Origin: Candidatus Omnitrophota bacterium
GTDB lineage: Bacteria > Omnitrophota > Gorgyraeia > Aquiviventales > Aquiviventaceae
Length of the DNA: 6,778 nt
Reading direction: 5' to 3'
Assembly: GCA_020057015.1 (NCBI GenBank)
Contig: JAGVGS010000002.1
Location: forward strand, 1 to 6,778
Part shown: piece by piece, positions 1 to 6,500 of the stretch
How positions within the stretch are numbered: the stretch's first letter is position 1
Layout of the letters: each line of letters starts with the position of its first letter
Notes under the pieces: model-generated
Seen by the model: the letters and a program-made list of their open reading frames with translations, nothing else
Told to the model about the DNA's origin: nothing
The model's database searches: none
Made by a program: the position numbers and the translations under genes

Positions 1-681
1 CAGCGGCGCCTTCACGGCCTCATCGGCGGCCAGCCACAGCAGCAACCGCGCCCGGCGGGCGGGCAGCTGCGCGGGCACCAAGGCTTCCATTTGCGCCAGC
101 GCTTCGGCCACCACTGGGGGATACCGGACCACCGCGCTCGTGACCCGCGCCTGCGGCAAGGCGCGACGCAGCCGATCAATGCCCCAACGCTGCGTGGCGA
201 TCGTCGGCACCACGGGAATGCCCAGCCGCTGAGCGAGGCGCTCAACATCGATGGTGATGCGCCGCTCGCGCGCCTCATCCATCATGTTCAGCTGGAGCAC
301 CAGGGGACAGGCGGCTTCGCCCAGCTCCAGCGTCAGCGCCAGCGCGCGGGCGAGGTCCTTCGCATCGGCCACTTGCAGCACGGCAGCGTGCGGGCCCAGC
401 AACAGCGCCCGCGCCACCATCTCATCCTCCGAGGCCACCATCAAGCTGTTGAGGCCCGGGGTGTCATACACGGTGACAGGGTGGCCGCCCAAGCGCATCA
501 CCCCGGTGGTGCTCATCACGGTCGTGCCGGGATAGTTGGAGACCATCGCGTAGCGGCCGGTCAGCAACTGAAAGATGACGCTCTTGCCGACATTCGGCTG
601 GCCGGTGACAACAAGCGGCGGCGCCCCCTCACCCGTTCGGAAGAGCGGCGGATGCTCAGGAAGCTTGGTTGCTATGGTCAT
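1..681 (-). CDS. feoB: Ferrous iron transport protein B, N-terminal GTPase part (3' end beyond window)
   Basis: FeoB is an inner-membrane Fe(II) transporter with a cytosolic N-terminal G domain that gates uptake. The 227 visible residues cover that G domain and the start of the following helical region; the membrane domain lies off the left edge. Visible motifs are G1 GQPNVGKS (residues 27-34), switch I around NYPGTTV (49-55), G3 DTPG (73-76), G4 NMMD (132-135) and a G5-like IAT (161-163). The stretches VADAKDLARALALTLELGE and LGIPVVPTIAT are typical of FeoB rather than Era or Der GTPases. The ATG at 681-679 leaves 26 residues before the P-loop, longer than the few residues usual in classical FeoB, and has only a weak upstream Shine-Dalgarno. 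It follows a small membrane-protein gene by 58 bases on the same strand; no feoA is seen. The family call is strong, the start less so. Confidence 0.9.
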   Translation of the reverse strand, partial: MTIATKLPEHPPLFRTGEGAPPLVVTGQPNVGKSVIFQLLTGRYAMVSNYPGTTVMSTTGVMRLGGHPVTVYDTPGLNSLMVASEDEMVARALLLGPHAAVLQVADAKDLARALALTLELGEAACPLVLQLNMMDEARERRITIDVERLAQRLGIPVVPTIATQRWGIDRLRRALPQARVTSAVVRYPPVVAEALAQMEALVPAQLPARRARLLLWLAADEAVKAPL

Positions 682-739
682 TGATTCCAGGGGTATGCGT
701 GGTGACGGCAGGCACAACGTGGTGGACGTACCCGGCCCA

Positions 740-1000
740 TTACCCTGCCACGCGCGCGTGCAGTCCAATCCATAGCAACACCCCATTGACTGGAATCATG
801 CAGAGGTTAAAGATCCGACAACGTCGGATAGCGCGCTCGGAGATGTGGATCGTGGCCTGCAAACCTAATAACTGCAGCTGCCATTCACAGATCCTGCGCA
901 TGACCCACATCACATGGCCTGGCCAGAGGGCCGATAGCATGGAGACCACACCAAAAAACATCGGCAGCATTACCGGCAACCATTCGCTCATCGTGCTCAT
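740..1000 (-). CDS. Small predicted membrane protein upstream of feoB, function unknown
   Basis: This 86-residue protein is not one I recognise. It has two hydrophobic stretches, about residues 7-32 (WLPVMLPMFFGVVSML and onward) and 63-81 (IFNLCMIPVNGVLLWIGL). They flank a middle containing RR, ER and RRCR basic clusters, which suggests a two-helix membrane hairpin with a cytoplasmic loop. Support for real translation is an AGGAG five bases upstream of the ATG at 1000-998; a second in-frame ATG at residue 5 is possible. Its stop lies 58 bases before the feoB start on the same strand, so co-transcription and a role near FeoB are plausible inferences. It does not resemble FeoA (a beta-barrel SH3-like protein) or FeoC (a winged helix). 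A spurious ORF in an IS-scarred region cannot be excluded. Confidence 0.5.
   Translation of the reverse strand: MSTMSEWLPVMLPMFFGVVSMLSALWPGHVMWVMRRICEWQLQLLGLQATIHISERAIRRCRIFNLCMIPVNGVLLWIGLHARVAG
745..763. repeat. GC-rich palindrome at the end of the small membrane gene
   Basis: CTGC (745-748) and GCAG (760-763) enclose the perfect 10-base palindrome ACGCGCGCGT (750-759), with one bulged base at 749. It overlaps the last codons of the small gene, upstream of feoB. No T-run follows on either strand, so it is not a canonical terminator. It could simply reflect high-GC coding sequence. Confidence 0.3.
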
Positions 1001-1005
1001 GAGTA

Positions 1006-1010
1006 CTCCT
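1006..1010 (-). promoter_or_regulatory. Ribosome binding site of the small membrane protein gene
   Basis: Read on the minus strand, AGGAG occurs five bases before the ATG at 1000-998. This decides the start and is the main evidence that the 86-codon frame is translated. The first two bases of AGGAG are also part of the TAG that ends the IS-like OrfA remnant, so the site sits at the boundary of IS-derived DNA. Confidence 0.55.
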
Positions 1011-1101
1011 ACGCGAGATCCTCAATCATCGTCGCCAGCAGCATCTGCTTATCGAGGCTCCGGCCGGCCACCAGCTTCTTGAGCTGCCGGTTCTGCTCCA
1101 A
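1009..1101 (-). pseudogene. Remnant of an IS3-family transposase OrfA (C-terminal tail)
   Basis: On the minus strand a 30-codon open stretch ending in TAG (1011-1009) reads LEQNRQLKKLVAGRSLD followed by KQML and a divergent end. IS3-family OrfA proteins carry the same signature near their C terminus, an E-N-R-x-L-K-K-L-V leucine-zipper helix followed by S-L-D-K-Q-M-L. The helix-turn-helix N-terminal half of OrfA and all of OrfB (the DDE transposase) are absent, and no full inverted-repeat pair is evident. I read it as a decayed fragment. The residues just upstream (RQGGLEQ) could mark an internal deletion from the Y-G-G-L-E region of OrfA. The identification rests on a short but distinctive motif. 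Confidence 0.55.
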
Positions 1102-1165
1102 CCCGCCTTGTCTACACCTGGAAATTCTACCACTAAACTGTGCGGTGTTCGGGAGGAAGATCCGA

Positions 1166-1195
1166 GTACCCCTCACGGGCGCACGAAGGGGTGAC
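1166..1195. repeat. Hairpin-forming inverted repeat, possible terminator-like element
   Basis: ACCCCT (1168-1173) and AGGGGT (1187-1192) form a 6-base stem around a 13-base GC-rich loop. Reading rightward, a five-T run occurs at 1203-1207, about ten bases after the stem, too far for a classic intrinsic terminator. It lies between the IS scar and the kinase promoter and could insulate them. The call is tentative. Confidence 0.25.
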
Positions 1196-1217
1196 GGCGT
1201 AATTTTTGTCCCGTAGC

Positions 1218-1237
1218 GTCGTTGGCGGTCGTTCGCG
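1218..1237. repeat. Tandem 10-base direct repeat upstream of the kinase -10
   Basis: GTCGTTGGCG (1218-1227) is followed at once by GTCGTTCGCG (1228-1237), matching at 9 of 10 positions. The repeat ends five bases before the TATACT -10. Direct repeats of about one helical turn covering the -35 position are how OmpR/PhoB-type response regulators often bind. That parallel is an inference from geometry only. Confidence 0.45.
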
Positions 1238-1248
1238 TCAGGTATACT
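1222..1248 (+). promoter_or_regulatory. Probable sigma-70-type promoter for the histidine kinase gene
   Basis: TATACT at 1243-1248 is a near-consensus -10 box. The best -35 match is TTGGCG (1222-1227) with a short 15-base spacer, a weak combination that would fit an activator-dependent promoter. An alternative is TATAAG (1255-1260) with TTCGCG (1232-1237) at 17 bases. Either puts the transcript start upstream of the leader hairpin at 1271-1315. Confidence 0.35.
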
Positions 1249-1249
1249 T

Positions 1250-1263
1250 ACGTTTATAAGCGT
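1250..1263. promoter_or_regulatory. Imperfect palindrome, operator-like
   Basis: ACGTTTATAAGCGT is symmetric except for one mismatched pair and lies immediately downstream of the putative -10, near the expected transcription start. A dimeric regulator could bind here, but an AT-rich palindrome of this size can arise by chance. Confidence 0.2.
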
Positions 1264-1270
1264 TTGTTGT

Positions 1271-1315
1271 CCCTTGTTAGTAGCGCATAAAACATCTTAC
1301 TGCGCATCACAAGGG
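1271..1315 (+). promoter_or_regulatory. Two-stem leader hairpin before the histidine kinase
   Basis: The outer arms CCCTTGT (1271-1277) and ACAAGGG (1309-1315) are perfectly complementary. Inside them GCGCA (1283-1287) pairs with TGCGC (1301-1305), leaving a 13-base AT-rich loop and a small asymmetric internal loop (5 and 3 bases). If transcription starts near 1255, the element forms in the 5' leader and ends a few bases before a G-rich stretch and the possible GTG start at 1332. No T-run follows, so it is not a simple terminator. It matches no riboswitch class I know. Confidence 0.4.
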
Positions 1316-1355
1316 CTGGGGGAACCGCCGGGTGTGCTATGGACAGGACAAGCGG

Positions 1356-3491
1356 ATGACAAGACGACCGGTATTCATCGCCATGATCGCCTTGGGCGCC
1401 ATGACGTTGGCGGCAAGCGCCTACAGCGCCCTGTCAATAGTTGGCCTCGCGCCCATGGACCGGCCCATCTTTTTGGGATGGTTCGTTGCCGCGAATACGA
1501 CGGCCAGCACCTTTCTATTCTTGTTCTGGAAGCGAAGGCACTTGTTTGGGATCCAAGCACAACTCGTTGCGTTGCTCTGGGGCGTACTGGCTTTTTGGTA
1601 TTGGTTGCCGTCTCCACTCTGCCATGTCTTGAGCATCAACCTTGACCCGCTTCAGTTGAAGTGGGTGGCCTTTGCCTATTTATGGGAGGTGGTGATTGCC
1701 GGAGGACTCTGGGTGCTCGTGTGCCTTCGGATCTTTCGTCCGCTTCAAGCGTTCGTGCAAGGAGAGCGAAACAGCGCCAACGCGCTGCGCCTGTATCAGG
1801 CGGCTCTGCACTTCCCGATCATTGCCAGCGGGCTCTTGGCAATCGTCACCGTCATCGCCTTTGGCATCGGTATCGCGCAGCTGTGGTACTTCGCATTCCA
1901 ATCTCCCATCGAATTGGCCAAGACCTGGCTGATCGGCATTATCAGCGGCTCGTTCCACGGGCTCCTCAGTTATCTGGGCATCGACCTGCTCCTGGGTCCG
2001 CTGCGCGTGCGCATCGAACAGTCCTATGCCCTGGCCGGCGTGGCCAAGCGCAAGCTCTCGCAAAGGCTCCTAGGCATTACCCTGGTAATTGCCGCAAGCA
2101 GCTTGACGCTGTTGAGCCTCTTTGTCACACAGTCCTTTCAGCTCATTATCAAGGAACAAGTCACTGCGCAGATTCGTGCCGATCTAGCGCAGATCAGCGC
2201 CCGTGTTCAGGCAGCGAGTGCCTTGGCCGATGTGGAGCCGCTGTTAAGGGGCTTACGCCGGGGCACGCATGGCGACGTGAGGCTCATTAATGCCGGGGAG
2301 GGATTGCCGCTGGCCGAGGTGTCTCCTGAAACACGGCGGTTTATGATCAGCGAGCGGACCGGGATCATCGAGGATCTGAAACACGAGCTGAAGCTGGTGG
2401 CCGTCATGGAGGCGCCGAAGCTGGGCAAACAGGTGGTCGCCATCACGCGCCTGTCTGATTTTTATGAGCCGTTAACGATTCCAGCCCGGTACATCGCCAT
2501 GGCCGCGCTGATGATTGTCATCCTAGCGGCCGGCATCCTCACCTTTGTCAGCCTGTCGTTGGCCAACGCGATTCGCCGGTTGTCCCTTGCCGTGCAACAG
2601 GCCGCAGCCGGCAAGGCGCCCTATACGATGCATTTGGATACCGCCGACGAGTTAGAGGATCTCTCGCACGCGTTTGCGTATTTCATCGAGGAGTCCCGGG
2701 GGCTGCACGCCCGGCTGGAGGAAAACCTGGCGGAAATGGAAGACCTACTGCGGGTGGTCTCGCACGATCTGCGGGCCCCGCTGATCAACATCCAGGGCTT
2801 CTCAAAGCGCCTCGAGCCGATTATGCAAGAGACCGTGCGCACGCTTGACCAGGTGGCGGCCCACCATCCGGCCGGCGGCCTGCGCGCTCAGGTGGAGGCA
2901 GTGAGAACGCAGGTACAGACGCAGTTTACCCAGTCGGTCCAGTTCATCTCGAAGAGCATCGAGAAAATGGACGCCCTGCTCACCGGACTGCTCTGCATCT
3001 CCCGCATCGGCCGCAAGGCCGATCCCGTCCAACCAAACGATCTCAATACGATCCTTGACGAGGCGCTGGTCCTCTTTGCCCACCAGCTTACCGAGCGCGC
3101 CATCCAGGTGATCCGCCATCCCTTACCCGATCACGTCCCTTGCCGCCGTAACGAAATCAACCAGGTCTTCTCCAACCTGCTTTCGAACGCGATCAAATAC
3201 ATGGGCTCACCGGCTCACCCCTGCATTGAGATCGGGGCGACGTCCCACCGCGACCACGTCGAGTGCTTCGTGCGGGACACCGGCATCGGCATCAGCCCGC
3301 CTGACCAGCGCAACATCTTCCAGATGTTCACGCGGCTCTACGCGATCGATGTCCCCGGGGATGGTATTGGGCTGGCCTTTGTGCGGAAGATCCTGCGCTC
3401 ACACGGCGGCACGATCTGGGTCGTCTCCGAGCCAGGCCGCGGCAGCACCTTCTTCTTCACGCTGCCGACCCACCCCGCGGGAAGCGTGTGA
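1356..3491 (+). CDS. Membrane sensor histidine kinase (6TM + TM-periplasmic-TM-HAMP-HisKA-HATPase)
   Basis: The 711-residue protein should autophosphorylate on His and pass the phosphate to an unseen response regulator. I chose the ATG at 1356 because AGGA lies seven bases upstream; a GTG at 1332 would add eight residues. Predicted membrane segments are at about 5-27, 36-58, 67-84, 102-124, 153-180, 190-213, 238-258 and 378-402. Residues 259-377 form an extracytoplasmic sensor of no family I recognise. HAMP spans about 402-457. The H-box SHDLRAPL has the phospho-acceptor H470; the N-box carries N611 in NLLSNAIKY; the G1 box is DTGIGI (641-646); an F-box (IFQMF) starts at 654; the G2 box is GDGIGLAF (668-675). 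The core is therefore intact. The two DHp helices are extended, with a turn near HHPAGG (503-508), about 35 residues from H470 instead of roughly 20. It is an orphan in this window. Confidence 0.93.
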   Translation: MTRRPVFIAMIALGAMTLAASAYSALSIVGLAPMDRPIFLGWFVAANTTASTFLFLFWKRRHLFGIQAQLVALLWGVLAFWYWLPSPLCHVLSINLDPLQLKWVAFAYLWEVVIAGGLWVLVCLRIFRPLQAFVQGERNSANALRLYQAALHFPIIASGLLAIVTVIAFGIGIAQLWYFAFQSPIELAKTWLIGIISGSFHGLLSYLGIDLLLGPLRVRIEQSYALAGVAKRKLSQRLLGITLVIAASSLTLLSLFVTQSFQLIIKEQVTAQIRADLAQISARVQAASALADVEPLLRGLRRGTHGDVRLINAGEGLPLAEVSPETRRFMISERTGIIEDLKHELKLVAVMEAPKLGKQVVAITRLSDFYEPLTIPARYIAMAALMIVILAAGILTFVSLSLANAIRRLSLAVQQAAAGKAPYTMHLDTADELEDLSHAFAYFIEESRGLHARLEENLAEMEDLLRVVSHDLRAPLINIQGFSKRLEPIMQETVRTLDQVAAHHPAGGLRAQVEAVRTQVQTQFTQSVQFISKSIEKMDALLTGLLCISRIGRKADPVQPNDLNTILDEALVLFAHQLTERAIQVIRHPLPDHVPCRRNEINQVFSNLLSNAIKYMGSPAHPCIEIGATSHRDHVECFVRDTGIGISPPDQRNIFQMFTRLYAIDVPGDGIGLAFVRKILRSHGGTIWVVSEPGRGSTFFFTLPTHPAGSV

Positions 3492-3573
3492 TGAATGGTA
3501 GAAGCCGCATGCACCCCCAGGCCTTTGGCGTATGAGACCCGGCAATGGTGAGCGGATGCCCAGGAAAGATTGC

Positions 3574-6500
3574 TCAGAAATCCACCACCTGGGCCCATTG
3601 CACGCTCACCACCGCTGCCCCCTCGTTTTCGTAGTACTCGACCTTGACGCGATGGAGGCCTGCCGGCAATTGCTGATCAACGGTGTAGGTTGTTGACGCT
3701 TGATCGATCCATTTGTCGATCAGCAACACCCCATCGACCCACAGCCGAATACCGTCATCAGCCTGAACCACGAACCGATAGGTCCCGGCAGCCGCGAAGC
3801 TCCAATCCCCTTGCCAGCGGACGCTATAAGTGTTGACTCCGATCCTTGGGTCAGGTGCACCGCTTCCCCAATTGAAGGCGATCCGCGCATCCGTACGGGT
3901 AAACTTCAGATTCGTCAGGTCCCTGTTGTCGAAGTAGTCGCCTTTGAAAGCGCTCCGCGGTATCGCCAGCGGTGCTGTCGTAAACATCCGGTCCCCTGAA
4001 ACAGCAAGGTTCTTTGCCGCATCCTGCGACTTCACCCGATAATGATACAGCGTTTCGGGCTTCAGGCCGGAGACAGCAACAACGTGGCTTGTCACCATCA
4101 CCGTGGCAAGCGTTGTGCTGCTCCCATAGGCGCTTGTCGGACCGTACTCGATCTGTGAAGTGCTGGGCTCATCCGTGCTCCAGCGAATGCTTGCATCAGC
4201 GCTGGTCACGCTGGCCGCCACCGCTTGGCTGATCGCCGGCGGCGTGGTATCGACGATCGGTGGCGGTTCTTCGACAGCCAACGTTGAGGATGCTGCGATT
4301 GCAAAACGGATCACATAATCATCCGTGTTCGTATTGGGCGGGCTCGCGGCATCCTGGCAGCGGACCATGTGGCTGTAGCTTTGCCCATCGTGAAGGCCGG
4401 TTAGCAAGGCGCTGTGCGCAATTCCTCCGGTCTCAGTGAAGAGATCCGGGATCGCATCATAGCCGGTATTGGGGATCGTGCCATACTTGCAGGTGGCATC
4501 CTCATTCGTCGAGAGTGTGAGTGTGGCTTGGGTCGTTCCCGCCGACAGAGTCTCGGTAGGCGCGCCACCGGTGGGCCACGGCGGAGCGGTGTCGGTGGGC
4601 GGTGGCGGGGGTTGGATCGAACCGGTAAATACTGCGGGGCCTGTTCCCCAGCGGCCGGCCGCCTTCCACATATCCGCGACATCTTTGAGCCTTGAGAAAT
4701 TCTGCGGGCTCGCATACGACTGGTAGATATAACCACTCATATCCGTAACACCTTGTTGCTCTGCCTGCGCAACTAAATCACGCCACCTAAGATCAATGCC
4801 GAGATTGCCGCTGTCGTAAAAACCGCCAACAATTTGCGAAAAATGCTGTGGCTGTTTATACGTGGTGTCAAGCCCGGACCAAAACTTCATGTTGTTTGTA
4901 TTCCCTGCATTGTACCAATTGCTTATATAGGTCCCGCCCCGGACGCCCTCCCATGAACCCACTGGCGTCGTAAAGCTTCCATTGCTCCCCAGATACTGCG
5001 CCGCTTCGGCATTATGATAGGGATCGAACATATCGTTCCAAATGATGACCGCCTTGCCCGGATACATGCTTCGAACCATATCGGTGGTCGGGCCGATCAC
5101 TTTTTCGGCCATATAGCGGCCCGCCTGCCCAGGAATGGTGGACGACATGCTGCCGCACGCCGGATCCCAATTGATCGCCGCCATCTCGTCAAATCCAAGC
5201 ATGATGGCAGCAGTATTGGCCACGCCCCAGAAGTTCATTTTTTGTGTTAATTGTGTCGCCATGGCATCGAATTGCCCCTGACGGCAGAAGCTCGCCAGCG
5301 CCGTGTACTGGTAAGTGAAATTCGCAGACCTCCACCAGTTGACACGCACCGTACTGCCATTTGTAATTCGTGAACCTACAGGAATGGTGAGCGTCTGTCC
5401 ACTCATCGATGGGATGGAATAATCCCCCCCCGATGTGTATGTGGTGAGCCCATCGAGAGAGGTCACCGTTACTGGACGGTAGCTATCGGCCAGCCCATTA
5501 TTCAGTCCAATTTCTCTCAATGAAAAATCATCGATCCACAGCGTTCCATTGGTGGTCGCGCTATACAAGTACGCCGTAATGTTGATGTAATTTTCTTCCA
5601 TGCTGGGAAACTCGACCCAATACTCTGTCCAGTCGTTCGTAGGTGCTTGGGTATTGTAGGGCGTCAGACGACGATATTTCGGGGCATAGATAAACCGTGG
5701 GCCGTTCCAGCCATTTGAACCAAGAATTTCCCAATACATATTTTCTGCGCCCGTCCAATTGGAGGTCTTCATAAAAACCGACAATCGGTACATCCGCCAC
5801 GGCTTCACATGAGCCGAATGATACAGTCTTACTTCTTTACCGTTAACAGCGTTGGTGCCTGGATTCACGGCCTTCAATGCGGCGCTGCCGCCATGGATGC
5901 TCGTCGTATCCTTTTGCCACAAGGTGCCGATTGTTCCAGGGGCCCCCGAAAGATTCCACGCAGCCGGGGCATTGCCATTCCATGACTCGAACTTCCCGTT
6001 GGAATGATCCGTATCCGACAACTCTGTTAGGACACTCGCCATAGAGCCCGTGACGCGAAACTCGGTCCCTTTGATCGGATACGCCTCGGCAAGCGATTTA
6101 TCCGCATAGGCGCCTTCGAATCCTCCACAGCACACTGGAATGAGCGTGATGCCTAATTGCGCCGCTTTTGCTTTCACCCGATCACGGTTTGCAATACAGG
6201 TGGCACTCGGAGAGGCAACACTATCGCAATTGCCACCAGCATCTGTTACATACGCTCCGTTGTACCCATTATTCGCCATCGTCTGAAGCACGCTTAATAC
6301 CGTATCCGTTTTCGCATTATCACCGAATGCCGTATTGAGCAGCACAAAACGATTCTTGAAAATATTGGACCCACCCGTCGAGTTGCTCACCGTCACATTC
6401 ACACCTGACGCGGTGGTCTGGAGGCCTGCCGCATCTCGTGCGCGTGCGGTAAGAGCATAATTTCCATTGGTTACCGCGGTTGTATTCCATACTGTTGAAT

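Noticed and set aside
91..684. Plus-strand frame of 197 codons
   Set aside because: It is antisense to feoB, whose minus-strand frame carries all the G motifs. The plus-strand translation is His/Arg/Gln-rich with no domain signal, typical of a shadow in GC-rich coding DNA.
669..1082. Plus-strand frame of 137 codons opposite the small membrane gene
   Set aside because: No recognisable domain and a low-complexity S/P/T-rich end. The minus-strand frame has a ribosome binding site and coherent hydrophobic segments.
1110..1178. Upstream extension of the OrfA-like frame to a GTG near 1178
   Set aside because: The frame is open, but these residues show no OrfA helix-turn-helix or other similarity, so I do not count them as part of the transposase remnant or as a gene.
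1332..1355. GTG start for the kinase at 1332
   Set aside because: The ATG at 1356 has AGGA at good spacing, and the N terminus then begins just before the first membrane helix. The GTG has a G-rich upstream stretch and remains a weaker alternative.
1274..1645. 123-codon frame overlapping the kinase start
   Set aside because: It overlaps the kinase's first membrane segments in another frame, and the kinase frame is clearly the coding one.
1661..2290. 209-codon frame inside the kinase
   Set aside because: Arg/Ala/Ser-rich shadow frame of the kinase membrane and sensor region with no independent start signal.
4401..4736. 111-codon minus-strand frame in the FnIII linker region
   Set aside because: Same strand as the large protein but out of frame; Arg/Pro-rich composition reflects the GC-rich linker.
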